From contig CAWIKB010000014.1 in NCBI GenBank assembly GCA_963836605.1, positions 434,001 through 498,000 of the forward strand: 64,000 nt of DNA. Direction: 5' to 3'. The stretch comes from Bog-473 sp963836605 (GTDB taxonomy: Bacteria > Actinomycetota > Acidimicrobiia > Acidimicrobiales > RAAP-2). Below the pieces are notes generated by a model that was not told where the DNA came from, did not search any database, and saw nothing but the letters and a program-made list of their open reading frames with translations. The position numbers were made by a program, and so were the translations under genes. This document shows positions 1-8,401 of the stretch, piece by piece; within the stretch, counting starts at the first letter, position 1; each line of letters starts with the position of its first letter.

Positions 1-581
1 AGACGCAGCAGCCGGGCCGTCAATGGCGCCGCCGGGTCGGCGGCGTTGGTCATCACCCACGACAACGCACCGGACCCCGCGGGGGCGGCGTAGGTGCCGT
101 GGAGGTTGGCCAGCGCGTGCACCACGGCCTCGGCCTCGGCCGGAGAAGGGGCGCCGCGGACGTCGGCGAATCGGCAGCCCCGGGCACCCAGATCCTCGAG
201 CACCAGCGCGAAGCGACCGGTGCGCCCGTCGTAGCGCGCCGCGAGTGCCCGTGGCACGGCGATGGGCAGCGCCGGCGCCAGGCGCTCGTAGAAGGACACC
301 TCGGTCGGCCCGAGACGGGCCAGGCCGACGAAGAGCCGGACGGCGGCGGGCCGGGGGGCCAATTTGACGAACACCGACGCCGGCGTGCCGTCGCCCTCGA
401 CCCCGAGCCGCGCCCGGGCCGTGGTGCCAGCCGTCTCCGCGAGGCGTTCGACACGTCGGACCGGTCGGCCCAGCAGCTCGCCCACGACAGGCGCGGTGAG
501 GTCGTCGAGCGTGCGAGGCAGCCCGGTCCGGCGGTCGAGGCGGTCGTGCGCCAGTCGGCCCACTTCCTTGCTGACACCCAT
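1..581 (-). CDS. Phosphotransferase (APH/choline kinase-like) family protein, 3' end beyond window
   Basis: Reverse-strand frame open from an ATG at 581 to the window edge (193 residues, no stop). The protein begins MGVSKEVGRLAHDRL and contains SVFVKLAP (the ATP-binding lysine strand of the APH fold), FYERLAP and LVLEDLGARG, the usual order of N-lobe motifs in aminoglycoside-phosphotransferase-family proteins. The catalytic HGD loop would lie beyond the left edge, so catalytic competence cannot be judged. The family includes drug kinases and many small-molecule kinases, so the substrate is unknown. A transposase remnant lies just upstream of its start. Confidence 0.75.
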   Translation of the reverse strand, partial: MGVSKEVGRLAHDRLDRRTGLPRTLDDLTAPVVGELLGRPVRRVERLAETAGTTARARLGVEGDGTPASVFVKLAPRPAAVRLFVGLARLGPTEVSFYERLAPALPIAVPRALAARYDGRTGRFALVLEDLGARGCRFADVRGAPSPAEAEAVVHALANLHGTYAAPAGSGALSWVMTNAADPAAPLTARLLR

Positions 582-682
582 CAGTTGGGCCTCCCCGGTC
601 CCCGGAGCAGCGGACCGCCGGTGGTGTGCATGGACCGCATTTTGCACCACGCCGCCGGGCAGCCGCGGAATCGAGCGCGACG

Positions 683-916
683 GAGCAACTGCGGCTCGCC
701 CGCGGCCTGGTCGACGACCTCCGCCTGCCATGGGAGCGGCCGCTTGGTCCAGCGAAGCTCACGCCGACGCGGGTGCGGCGGGGCTTTCGACGACTTCGCC
801 CAACGATCGGCACACCGGCCAGTCCACCGAAATCGACGACGCCCGGACCGGGACGACCCAAAGGGACACGAAAACCGCCCAGAAAGCGCTACCCGGCGGT
901 CAAGAAGGCGGCATGA
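683..916 (+). pseudogene. Transposase C-terminal remnant
   Basis: About 77 residues open to a TGA at 914-916 carry EQLRLARGLVDDLRLPWERP, then a TPTRVRRGFRRL segment and a GPGRPKGTRKP-type basic tail ending KYP..KKAA-like. As I recall, this is the conserved C-terminus of a DDE-type transposase family frequent in actinobacteria (called putative transposase NF041680 in RefSeq). The rest of the gene (several hundred residues with the catalytic triad) is absent: upstream lies unrelated sequence and then the divergent phosphotransferase gene. It is a scar of a former insertion. I saw no terminal inverted repeats. Confidence 0.6.
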
Positions 917-1122
917 GCCAGTGCCTGAGGTTTAATCGCAAGCTTAGGTGCCGCGCGCTTGTCACCCACTGAGGCGTTGTGGTCCGTATGACGGACAACG
1001 AGGCGTCGAACTCGCTCTCGATTCGGGCTCTCCCCGGAAGCCGTCTGACGACCACCCACTTCGCATATGGTCGTCGACATGAGTGTTGTCGCCCAGGGCA
1101 CTACCGACAAGGAGAACGCACG

Positions 1123-1919
1123 GTGAGCAAGAAGGTCGTCCTCATTACTGGTGCGTCGTCTGGAATTGGACGGGCCTGTGCACAGCACCTCTCCCACCTC
1201 AATCACAACGTCATCGGCGCGAGCCGCCGACCTGCGGTAGGAGACGCATGGACCTCGATCGAAATGGATGTTGACGACAGCCAATCAGTGACTGCTGGCG
1301 TCGAGCGCACCATCGGCCAGTTCGGAGGGCTCGACGCCATCGTGACGTGCGCCGGGTGGGGGCTGGCCGGTGCAATCGAGCAGACTCCGATCAACGAGGC
1401 CCGGGCCCAGCTTGAAACGAACTTCTTTGGAACCGTTCGGGCCGTGGTGGCCGCCCTCCCATCTCTCCGGGAGCGAAATGGGAACGTCATCCTCATGAGT
1501 TCGATTGGAGGGACCATAGGTATTCCATTCCAGGGCTATTACTCGGCGAGCAAGTTTGCTCTCGAAGGTTGGGCTGAGGCACTGGCTCGGGAGGTCAAAC
1601 CTCACGGAGTCAGGGTGACCCTCATACAGCCCGGCAACTTCCACACCGGCTTCACTGGAAGCCGAAAATTGTGACCGTGAGTGGGAACGATCCCTACGCC
1701 GTGGCCCGCGCAAAAGCCATCGACGTCATGGAGAAGGATGAACTCGCCGGAGCTGACCCTTCTTCAATTGCAAAGCTGGTGGCAAAAGTCCTTGCCTCGA
1801 ATCGCGGACCTCGAAGGAGATCGGTCGGGCCGGCAGGGGAGCGCATTGGGCCGATGGCCAAGCGCCTGCTTCCCTACAGAGTCTTTGAGGCTGCATCCGC
1901 GTCGAGCTTGGGCGTTTGA
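1123..1919 (+). pseudogene. Short-chain dehydrogenase/reductase with a frameshift
   Basis: A GTG at 1123 preceded by AAGGAG (about 9 nt upstream) opens a 183-residue frame with TGASSGIG (NAD(P) binding), a CAG motif, SSIGG (catalytic Ser) and YYSASK (catalytic Tyr/Lys), ending at a TGA at 1672. The expected C-terminal helices continue in the next frame from GTG 1671 (NDPYAVARAKAID... to 1919), giving about 266 residues in total, the usual classical SDR length. Restoring one A in the AAAA run at 1665-1668 rejoins the frames (S-R-K-I-V-T-V). It is therefore a one-base homopolymer deletion, real or a sequencing error. Substrate unknown. Confidence 0.75.
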
Positions 1920-2052
1920 ACTCGTCGAATTGCCGCCGACAACCGGGCAGAGGAATGACCAGATGCCGCTCGGCAGTCAGGCCTTCGGCCCAGCCGATGA
2001 TCGCGACTGTGGGCTCCGACCGCTGGTGAGCCCATCCATAAGACGGATCACT

Positions 2053-3348
2053 TCACGCCTTGCTACCGCCTGGTCCTCGCTCGGCCAGTTCGCGGAACTC
2101 CTCTGGAACTCGTTCGGCGCCAGAAAGTGTGACAGTGGCATAGCCAACAGCGGTCCGGCCGAACTTGTCCCGGATTGCGTCGACGGACCGATCCACCCCC
2201 CACCTGGAGGCTTCAACGACGGACCCGGGTCGGCGTACTGCATCTTGTCGCAAATTGGCGGAATCGAGGGGTAGTTCGAGCTGCAAGGAATGTTCTGGGC
2301 GCAAGTTGGAGACCGAAACGGCGATGAGCGTGATTTCGCGTTCTCGCTCGTTGTCGTGGACGGCTGCGTGGGCGAGCCCTTCAGCCACCTCGGTGAGCGT
2401 CAGCGTGGTCGAGATCGCCGCTGACAACGTGACTGACCGGGTCACCGAGCGCATATGAGAGAAACGGACCCGTACGGTCACTGTCCGACCGGCCAGGGTC
2501 GCCTTTCGCAGGCGCCCGGCAACTCTGTCAGACAGGTAGCCGAGCGTCTCTCGGATGAGCTCTGGCGTTGCTTCGCGCTTTCCGAGGGCGGCCTGGGCAC
2601 CCATGGACTTCGACCGGGCCGGTGTCGCCACGGCCCGCTCGTCGACGTTGGACGAGAGAGCGGCCAGTTTTGACCCGGTTGCCTGGCCGAGCAGGCTGCC
2701 CAGGATCGGGCTGCCGACTCTGGCCAGTTGCCCGATGGTAGAGATCCCGGCCTCGTGGAGACGCCGTTCCGTCGTCGGTCCGACGCCCCATATCAGTCCG
2801 ATGGGAAGGGGGTCGAGAAAGTCGCGCTCACGGTCCGGCGCGACGGCGACGAGGCCGTCAGGCTTGGCCACCTGTGAGGCCACCTTGGCGAGGTGCTTCG
2901 TGCGGGCCACGCCGACCGACAAGGGGAGACCGATCTCGTCGCGTACGCGTCGGCGGATGGCAGCCGCTATCTCACTCGGCGCTCCGAAGAGATGAACGGT
3001 GCCGGCAACATCGAGGAAGGCCTCATCAATCGAGACCCGCTCGACTCGAGGGGTGAAATCGTGAAAGACGGATACGACGTCGTCGCCGAACTGTTGGTAG
3101 CGGCCAAAGTGGCCACCGACGAAAAGAAGATCACCGCAGAGCTGGCGCGCCCGCCATCCCGGCATGCCGCCGCGGACGCCGTAACTCCTGGCTTCATACG
3201 ATGCCGCGAGCACCACGCCGCCGCCCACGGCGATAGGACGATTCCGCAGTGAAGGGTCCAACAGTTGCTCAACGGACGCGTAGAACGCATCGAGATCGGC
3301 GTGCAGGATCGTCGCCCGCCCGGTCGGCGGTAATTCCACTAACGGCAC
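2053..3348 (-). CDS. dinB: DNA polymerase IV (Y-family translesion polymerase)
   Basis: Full Y-family polymerase of 431 residues from GTG 3348. ADLDAFYASVE (first metal-binding Asp, about D18), SYEARSYGV (fingers) and VSIDEAFLD (catalytic Asp-Glu near 108-109) are followed by the HhH thumb (IWGVGPTTERRL) and the little-finger domain. It performs error-prone synthesis across lesions. The longest frame starts at GTG 3387, but that would place a perfect LexA box (3355-3368) inside the coding sequence, so the start is more likely GTG 3348 or GTG 3339, giving a leaderless or very short-leader mRNA. It is transcribed as a single gene away from the ArsR-SRPBCC pair. Confidence 0.93.
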   Translation of the reverse strand: MPLVELPPTGRATILHADLDAFYASVEQLLDPSLRNRPIAVGGGVVLAASYEARSYGVRGGMPGWRARQLCGDLLFVGGHFGRYQQFGDDVVSVFHDFTPRVERVSIDEAFLDVAGTVHLFGAPSEIAAAIRRRVRDEIGLPLSVGVARTKHLAKVASQVAKPDGLVAVAPDRERDFLDPLPIGLIWGVGPTTERRLHEAGISTIGQLARVGSPILGSLLGQATGSKLAALSSNVDERAVATPARSKSMGAQAALGKREATPELIRETLGYLSDRVAGRLRKATLAGRTVTVRVRFSHMRSVTRSVTLSAAISTTLTLTEVAEGLAHAAVHDNEREREITLIAVSVSNLRPEHSLQLELPLDSANLRQDAVRRPGSVVEASRWGVDRSVDAIRDKFGRTAVGYATVTLSGAERVPEEFRELAERGPGGSKA

Positions 3349-3353
3349 GCTAG

Positions 3354-3369
3354 TCGAACGTATGTTCGC
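3354..3369. promoter_or_regulatory. LexA (SOS) box upstream of dinB
   Basis: TCGAACgtatGTTCGC: a near-perfect palindrome matching the actinobacterial/Bacillus-type LexA consensus CGAACnnnnGTTCG at every conserved base. It ends 6 bp before the preferred dinB start, as expected for an operator covering the promoter. This supports DNA-damage induction of dinB. Confidence 0.88.
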
Positions 3370-3389
3370 TTTCCAGGGGAGTAGCACGC

Positions 3390-3428
3390 CCCCCTCTTGC
3401 GATCTGCCCCGTTCCGTGGAGGGGGGAA
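3390..3428 (-). terminator. Possible C/G-rich hairpin downstream of the SRPBCC gene
   Basis: CCCCCCTC (3390-) and GAGGGGGG (-3427) can pair with a loop of about 20 nt just after the leftward SRPBCC gene ends. There is no U-tract, so this is a weak candidate that could equally be part of the dinB upstream region. Confidence 0.25.
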
Positions 3429-3445
3429 TGTATTTGCCGGCAAGG

Positions 3446-3937
3446 TTATGCCGGGCGGACGAGCTCCTCGAGGTGGTTCAGGGCGACCTGGAGGCCGCCT
3501 TCCATCCCCGAAGCGATCGCAGCATCCCGATACTGCTGACTGGGGTATCGGGTGAGGATCGTCATGGTAGTGACGCCGTCAGCCTCCTCGAAGGAGGTGG
3601 TGCTGACGCCTTCCGCGTCCGGCACGGCCTCGAACACCTCGGTCTTGACCAGGCGGTGTGGACGGTCGATTTCGCGGTATTCGCCGCTGAAGGCCACCTC
3701 GAGGCCGCCGTTGGCGATCATGATCCACCGCCAGCGGCCTCCGATCCGCAGGTCGATCTGGGCCTCGGTGACCTCCCCACGGTCTCCGCCCCACCAGCGC
3801 CTCACGATGTCGGGCGTGGTCCAAGCGTCGAACACGAGTTCCGCCGGAGCGTCGAATGCCCGAGTGATCAGGATCTCGTTGTCTGAAGGCAGGGTGACGA
3901 CGGCGGAGCCGTGCCGATTGCCGATGGTGCTGTTCAT
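3446..3937 (-). CDS. SRPBCC / AHSA1-domain protein
   Basis: 163 residues from ATG 3937, preceded by GGAGAACAAGCC. ITRAFDAPAELVFDAWTTPDIVRRWWG is the classic N-terminal signature of the Aha1-C/START-like fold, followed by GGRWRW and FSGEYREIDRP, with a C-terminal helix (YRDAAIASGMEGG). These hydrophobic-cavity proteins bind small ligands; the function here is unknown. Its ATG overlaps the TGA of the upstream ArsR gene (ATGA), so the pair is translationally coupled, one of four ArsR-SRPBCC modules in the window. Confidence 0.88.
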   Translation of the reverse strand: MNSTIGNRHGSAVVTLPSDNEILITRAFDAPAELVFDAWTTPDIVRRWWGGDRGEVTEAQIDLRIGGRWRWIMIANGGLEVAFSGEYREIDRPHRLVKTEVFEAVPDAEGVSTTSFEEADGVTTMTILTRYPSQQYRDAAIASGMEGGLQVALNHLEELVRPA

Positions 3938-4284
3938 GGCTTGTTCTCCTTTGTCTGTAGCTCGGCGAGCACGTCGTCGAGGTGGTCCAGTCGGGTGTTC
4001 CAGGTGGACTCGAAGCTGCGGACCCATTCGTAGACAGGTTGCAGTGCCGGCCCGTTGACGCGGTACCAGCGGCGCCGACCTTCGGCCCGGACCGAGACCA
4101 AGCGCACGGTCCGGAGCACTGCGAGGTGCCTGGAGACCTGGGGTTGGCTCAAACCCAGTCGATGGACGAGGTCGTTCACGGTGGTCTCCCCGTTGCCCAG
4201 GGCGTCGAGGAGCTCCCGGCGGCTGCCTTCGGCAACGGCGTTGAATGCGTCGGTCGTCGTCGGAGTGCGAGCCACGAGGGCCAT
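3934..4284 (-). CDS. ArsR-family winged-helix repressor
   Basis: 116 residues from ATG 4284. AVAEGSRRELLDALGNGE, then VNDLVHRLGLSQPQVSRHLAVLR (helix-turn-helix recognition helix), then the RRWYRVN wing. No metal-binding CxC motif is visible, so it is probably not a metal sensor but the regulator type commonly paired with SRPBCC proteins. It is cotranscribed with the downstream SRPBCC gene, and a near-perfect palindrome abuts its start codon, which suggests autoregulation. Confidence 0.88.
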   Translation of the reverse strand: MALVARTPTTTDAFNAVAEGSRRELLDALGNGETTVNDLVHRLGLSQPQVSRHLAVLRTVRLVSVRAEGRRRWYRVNGPALQPVYEWVRSFESTWNTRLDHLDDVLAELQTKENKP

Positions 4285-4306
4285 TATATGTCGATATCGA
4301 TATATA
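4285..4306. promoter_or_regulatory. Palindromic operator at the ArsR start
   Basis: A 22-bp inverted repeat with one mismatched pair. Its centre is the perfect 10-mer TCGATATCGA, extended by TATATG and TATATA arms, immediately 5' of the ArsR ATG. Its AT-rich composition stands out. It is most likely the autoregulatory ArsR operator overlapping the -10 of a leaderless or short-leader transcript. Confidence 0.6.
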
Positions 4307-4467
4307 TCAACGCCACACGCTGAGGGCCACCAGTCCGCTCGTTCAGCCGTTGCGTGGTGACCAGTTCCTCGCGGGCAGGCCGCAGTCGTCGAAGTCGAGC
4401 TATCGGCGCAGTGCCTCTCCGGTGGTGGCGTCCGGCCCGGGGGCACGAGGGCGGGCAGACTCAGCCC

Positions 4468-5049
4468 GTGACTTTCGCCGACTTGCCCCCAGCCGCTTGC
4501 TGGCTACACCAGGGTCTCCGCTCCGGCTTCGAGGTCTCGTACTTCACCCCTGATCCACACGGACTCCGGATCGAGGGAACCACCACGGGGTTCCAAGACG
4601 GTGCCGCCTGGGTGGTGAATTACGACATCGAGTTGGATCAAGCCTGGAAGACCCGCCGGGTCCAGATCACATCAAAGACCGCACTGGGATCGATCGATCA
4701 ACGGGCCGAGTCTGATGGTAAGGGCCACTGGCTGATCGGGGGCGACGAGGCCCTCGAGCTCGAAGGGTGGCTCGACATCGACCTCGAGGGTTCTGCGATG
4801 ACGAATGCTCTGCCAGTGCACCGTCTCGGCCTCACCGCGGGTGAGAGTGCGGCTGCGCCCGCGGCATACGTGCGTCTCGCGAAACGGAAGATCGAACGCC
4901 TCGATCAGTTCTACGCCCGGCTGGATGACCAAGACGATCGCCCGAGCTTCGACTATCAGGCACCAGCGTTCGACTTCCGGTGCCGGCTCATCTACGACCG
5001 GGCCGGTCTCGTTCTCGAGTACCCCGGGATCGGGATCCGCATAGGGTGA
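4468..5049 (+). CDS. Putative glycolipid-binding domain protein
   Basis: 193 residues from GTG 4468 (VTFADLPPAACWLHQGL). Visible motifs are GFEVSYF, a central W-rich beta segment (WVVNYDIELDQAWKTRR) followed by DGKGHW, TNALPVHRLGL and a C-terminal YPGIGIRI. This resembles the PF06475 putative glycolipid-binding family, known structurally as a spiral beta-roll but functionally uncharacterised. No signal peptide. Single gene between divergent ArsR-SRPBCC and convergent hydrolase genes. The longer upstream frame from 4354 has no coding character. Confidence 0.65.
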   Translation: MTFADLPPAACWLHQGLRSGFEVSYFTPDPHGLRIEGTTTGFQDGAAWVVNYDIELDQAWKTRRVQITSKTALGSIDQRAESDGKGHWLIGGDEALELEGWLDIDLEGSAMTNALPVHRLGLTAGESAAAPAAYVRLAKRKIERLDQFYARLDDQDDRPSFDYQAPAFDFRCRLIYDRAGLVLEYPGIGIRIG

Positions 5050-5105
5050 CCTGGCCAAAGGCGAATACGGTGACTGATTCGGACCCCGGCCACCATCAGG
5101 CGGAC

Positions 5106-5124
5106 AGGGCACGCGGGCCCTTTT
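5106..5124 (+). terminator. Small hairpin with T-run after the glycolipid-binding gene
   Basis: AGGGC-acgcgg-GCCCT followed by TTT. The stem is only 5 bp, but it has the stem plus T-run arrangement of an intrinsic terminator between convergent genes. Confidence 0.35.
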
Positions 5125-5142
5125 GGCTGGATATTTTGGTCG

Positions 5143-6168
5143 TTATTGGTTCCGACGGATCTTGTCGACTACGTAGTGGACCCACTTGACGACCAGCTGA
5201 GGCTGCTCATTCTGAATGTTGTGGCTGCTGTTCGTGTCGGCGATATGGATGGACCCAGGAAACAACCTGGCGAGACTGTTCTGGGAGTTGAGTTGTGCGC
5301 GCCAGAAGAGTTGAGGGTAGTTCGATGGCACGCCAGGAGGCAGGCGAGCACCGAAGGCATCGGGGTCGAACTTGTCCGCGCTGAGAACGACGACCGGCAC
5401 CGTGGGAAGCGGAGGCGTGGCGCGGAGCTGCGCGAAGGTGGCCGCAGGGTCGAACTGCTCCACGTCCTTCCACTGCGCGACCCTCTGGGCATCGTCACGC
5501 TGGGTCAGCTTCAGGAAATCGGTGAAGTCGGCAGGTGACAGGGCACTTTGGAGATACTCAGACGTGCCGTCGACGAGGACGAGGCCCGCCACATCCTGGG
5601 GATACGAGCTGGCGTAAAAGCGGGCAATCGGCCCGCCGAAGGACCATCCGACCAGCACGTAGGGACCGGTGACCCTGGCCGCGGACAGCAGGACGTGGAG
5701 GTCCGCAGCGTCGCTCGTCAGCGTGGTCGGCTGTGCGACGCCAGTGGAAGGAGTGAACGTACCATTCTCTCTCACTGTGCCGGGGCGGTCGTAAGAGCAC
5801 ACTCTGGTGAAGGTGCCAACCCCGGGGTAGACCGCGGTACGACTCGATCGATTCGCACCCGCGGCATCGATCGCATAGCTCCAGGCGTCCGAAGCGGCGA
5901 TGAGACCGGGGACGAGTACCACCGTTGGTGAGCCGCTCCCTCGGCATTCGAGGTACATCTTGCGATTCGAACTGAGGGCCACCATCCCGGCTCGAGCGCC
6001 CGGTCCGGGGACGAAGGCTGGCGGGACACTCGTTGTCGAGTTGGTCGCGGCGGTTTCTGCGATCGCCGAGCCTGTGGCAGCCACGATGAGCACCGTGCCC
6101 GTCAGCACCGCAGCGAGACAACGGGAGGCGATCCGCACCAGACCCTCAAATGTCCTGGTAGACGGCAC
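5143..6168 (-). CDS. Secreted alpha/beta hydrolase
   Basis: 341 residues. The N-terminus is a signal peptide: basic start (MPSTRTFEGLVR), hydrophobic LAAVLTGTVLIVAATGSA, likely cleavage near AIA-ET. The mature part has the alpha/beta-hydrolase fold: VVLVPGLIAA (oxyanion region), CSYDRPG, nucleophile elbow GWSFGG, acid VLSADKFDPDAF and a C-terminal SSHNIQ histidine. Probably an extracellular or envelope esterase/lipase-like enzyme, substrate unknown. The gene lies downstream of vanS in the same direction but is separated by a 400-bp gap, so cotranscription is doubtful. Confidence 0.85.
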   Translation of the reverse strand: MPSTRTFEGLVRIASRCLAAVLTGTVLIVAATGSAIAETAATNSTTSVPPAFVPGPGARAGMVALSSNRKMYLECRGSGSPTVVLVPGLIAASDAWSYAIDAAGANRSSRTAVYPGVGTFTRVCSYDRPGTVRENGTFTPSTGVAQPTTLTSDAADLHVLLSAARVTGPYVLVGWSFGGPIARFYASSYPQDVAGLVLVDGTSEYLQSALSPADFTDFLKLTQRDDAQRVAQWKDVEQFDPAATFAQLRATPPLPTVPVVVLSADKFDPDAFGARLPPGVPSNYPQLFWRAQLNSQNSLARLFPGSIHIADTNSSHNIQNEQPQLVVKWVHYVVDKIRRNQ

Positions 6169-6283
6169 CGACGATACGGGCTCGGTCTTGGGTGACCGGC
6201 ACGACGTCGGCAGGGTTGGCGACGGGCGTCACTCGGGTGACCACACCGACCGGCAACTGGGCGTTCCCCGCGAGGCTCATCGC
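6146..6283 (-). CDS. Possible small ORF before the secreted hydrolase
   Basis: 45 codons from ATG 6283 with GGGAG about 12 nt upstream (MSLAGNAQLPVGVVTRVTP... ending AVYQDI). Its stop lies within the start of the hydrolase gene (overlap around 6146-6168), as in coupled genes. No family recognised; it may be a leader peptide, a gene fragment or chance. Confidence 0.22.
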   Translation of the reverse strand, partial: AMSLAGNAQLPVGVVTRVTPVANPADVVPVTQDRARIVGAVYQDI

Positions 6284-6568
6284 TGGCTTTCTCCCTTTCA
6301 CTTGGACAGGGGCGGCCCAAAATGGCGCCCGAGGGCCTTCGGGAGCGCCACTCCCATGCGGCTGACACCGGTTCCCCAATACCGGAACCTATCGGACGAA
6401 CGGGAAGGACATGGTGACGGCGGGGGCGTCGCACGTGCCAGTTGACCAGGGCGAGGACGCGATCTCGGCAGGTGCTCCATGGGGGGTCCGACCGGACTGT
6501 CTGGCTCTTGATCGCCAGCGTGCGACGTGCGGCAGCGAGGACGGGCCGTGGGGCAATTCCCCAGATCG
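6169..6568. other. Gap between vanS and the hydrolase
   Basis: About 400 bp without a convincing gene except the small ORF above. It holds an inverted repeat GGTTCC-8 nt-GGAACC (6370-6389) that could be an operator or hairpin for the hydrolase gene. Open frames here run on from the vanS region without recognisable domains. Confidence 0.4.
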
Positions 6569-7670
6569 TCATCCCCCACTGTCGGGTGGCGCGGCGGGTA
6601 GTTGCACGGTGGCGCCGAGACCGCCTGCGGCCCGAGGGGTGAGGGTGAGGGTTCCGTCGTGGGCTTGGGTGATGCTTTTGACGATCGCCAGGCCGAGGCC
6701 GACGCCAGCGTGGTCGGAGCGTCTGCGTTCGGTGCCGCGCTCGAAACGGCTCGACAAGCGTGGCAACTACCGGTGGGGTGAGCTTCTCCCCGGTGTTCTC
6801 GACAGTGAGCACCACAGTCTTGGGGTGCGCGCTGGTCGTGACCCATACCGTGCCCTGTGCAGGCAGATTGTGGACGATCGCGTTGTGCACGAGGTTCGTA
6901 ATCAACTGCAGGAGCAGCGTCTCTGAGCCGATGGTGGGGGTCATGTCGCCGGAGGTCTCGATGGTGACGCCTTGCCCTTCTGCGAAGGGGAGGAGTGCCT
7001 CAGTGGCTTCTTCCGCGAGGAGGGACAGGTCGACGCGTACTGGGGTGAAGGACGGCCGGTCGGCGCGGCTGAGCAGGAGCAATGCTTCTGTGAGGTCGAT
7101 CGCTCGGGTGTTGACGGCGTGGAGGCGGTCGACGAGTTCGCCGGTGTCGTGGTTCGGATCGTTGCGGGCCACCTCGAGCAATGTCTGCGTGATGGCCAGT
7201 GGGGTGCGCAGTTCGTGGGAGGCGTTGGCTGCAAATCTCTGCTGTTCGGCGGATTGCGCTTCGAGACGGGCGAGCATGGTGTCGAAGGCGTCGGCCAGTT
7301 CGCGGAACTCGTCTGTGCGGCCCGGTAGCCCGATTCGGTGGGAGAGCGATCCGGTTGTGGCCGTGCGTGTGGCGGCCGTGATGCGAGTGAGGGGGGCGAG
7401 CATCCGGCCTGCGAGCAGCCACCCTCCGAGGAGACCGAAGAGCAGCAGGATCACCAACACTGCGGCTGCCCTCGGAGCGAAAACGTGCAGAAGGTTGGAC
7501 CGGATGGGAAAGACGCCACCAATGGTGCTGCGAGTGAGCAGACGGTCGGGGACGTAACGCAGGAGGAACACCCAGACGGCGGCAAGCAGCAAGACGCCGG
7601 CGAGCATGAGGAACCCTGCGTAGCTGAGGGTGAGTTTGAGGCGAACGCTCAATCCCGGGGCTCTATCCAC
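6569..7670 (-). pseudogene. vanS: VanS-type sensor histidine kinase, frameshifted in the ATPase domain
   Basis: Start GTG 7670 with GGAGGA upstream, overlapping the vanR stop by 8 nt. Two membrane helices (about residues 17-39 and 68-88), HAMP, then ASHELRTPLA (phospho-acceptor His about 142), N-box TNLVHNAIVHN and G1-type ENTGEKL. The order and wording match the Streptomyces VanS family, a sensor kinase/phosphatase for VanR. After TLVEPF the frame is lost: the G2-box part (GTERRRSDHAGVGLGLAIVKSI ... QLPAAPPDSGG) continues in another frame, ending at 6569. Removing one C near 6733-6738 (TTTCGAG to TTTGAG) restores it. As read, the kinase lacks its G2 box. Confidence 0.85.
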
Positions 7671-8358
7671 GGTCTCCTCCCTCACGTACGGTGTCTGCGT
7701 GAGTGCTGATGCGGTAGCCGACGCCGGCCACGGTGGCGATGATCCAGGGTTCGCCGAGGCGCTTGCGCAGTGCCGAGACGGTGATGCGCACGGCATTGGT
7801 GAACGGGTCTGCGTGCTCATCCCACGCCCGTTCGAGTAGTTCTTCGGCGCTGACGACTCCGCCTTCGGCAGAGACGAGAACTTCGAGCACGGCGAACTGC
7901 TTCCGGGTGAGCGCGATGTAGCGATCGTCGCGGTAGACCTCGCGACGGAACGGATCGAGACGCAGACCTGCGATCTCACGCACGGGTGGCCTGCTGTGGG
8001 CGCGCCTGCGGTCGAGTGCTCTGAGACGGAGCACGAGTTCTCGGAGCTCGAACGGCTTCGTGAGGTAGTCGTCGGCGCCGAGTCCGAACCCGGTGGCCTT
8101 GTCGTCGAGCCGGTCGGCAGCGGTGAGCATGAGGATGGGGGTGCCGTTGCCGGTGGCGACGATGCGTCGGGCGATCTCGTCGCCGGAGGGTCCGGGGATG
8201 TCGCGATCGAGGACGGCGATGTCGTAGATGTTGAGGCCCAGCAATTCCACTGCGGTGTCACCGTCACCGGCGATGTCGGCCGCGATTGCTTCCAGTCGCA
8301 GGCCATCGCGGATGGCTTCCGCCAGGTAGGGTTCGTCCTCGACGATCAACACACGCAC
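7663..8358 (-). CDS. vanR: VanR-type response regulator (OmpR/PhoB family)
   Basis: 231 residues from GTG 8358. Receiver: VEDEPYLAEAI (acidic pocket), VLDRDIPGPSG (phospho-Asp about D51), TAAD and LTKPFELREL (Lys). C-terminal winged helix: LTRKQFAVLEVLV, then DPFTNAVRITVSALRKRLG and GVGYRI. The sequence strongly resembles Streptomyces VanR, the activator of vanHAX. In those systems VanS phosphorylates it under glycopeptide stress and otherwise dephosphorylates it. It is divergent from vanHAX and coupled to vanS. Confidence 0.92.
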   Translation of the reverse strand: MRVLIVEDEPYLAEAIRDGLRLEAIAADIAGDGDTAVELLGLNIYDIAVLDRDIPGPSGDEIARRIVATGNGTPILMLTAADRLDDKATGFGLGADDYLTKPFELRELVLRLRALDRRRAHSRPPVREIAGLRLDPFRREVYRDDRYIALTRKQFAVLEVLVSAEGGVVSAEELLERAWDEHADPFTNAVRITVSALRKRLGEPWIIATVAGVGYRISTHADTVREGGDRG

Positions 8359-8382
8359 ATTCAGATGATTCTACGTGTCGGA

Positions 8383-8401
8383 GCATATCGTCGGCGTATC
8401 G
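8383..8401. promoter_or_regulatory. Candidate VanR-binding direct repeats
   Basis: GCATATCG (8383-8390) and GCGTATCG (8394-8401) are direct repeats 11 bp apart, one helical turn, the arrangement bound by OmpR-family dimers. They lie in the vanR-vanH divergent intergenic region 25 bp from the vanR start. Binding by VanR is inferred from position and architecture only. Confidence 0.45.

Noticed and set aside
99..935. Long plus-strand frame opposite the phosphotransferase gene
   Set aside because: Arg/Gly/Ala-rich low-complexity translation with no family motifs; it mirrors the real minus-strand gene.
1671..1680. Programmed -1 frameshift in the SDR gene
   Set aside because: No slippery heptamer with a following structure; a one-base loss in the A-run is simpler.
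6102..8306. A 734-codon leftward frame spanning vanR and vanS
   Set aside because: Its first 212 codons are an antisense-frame shadow of vanR and its last 160 are junk beyond the vanS frameshift. Only the middle is vanS.
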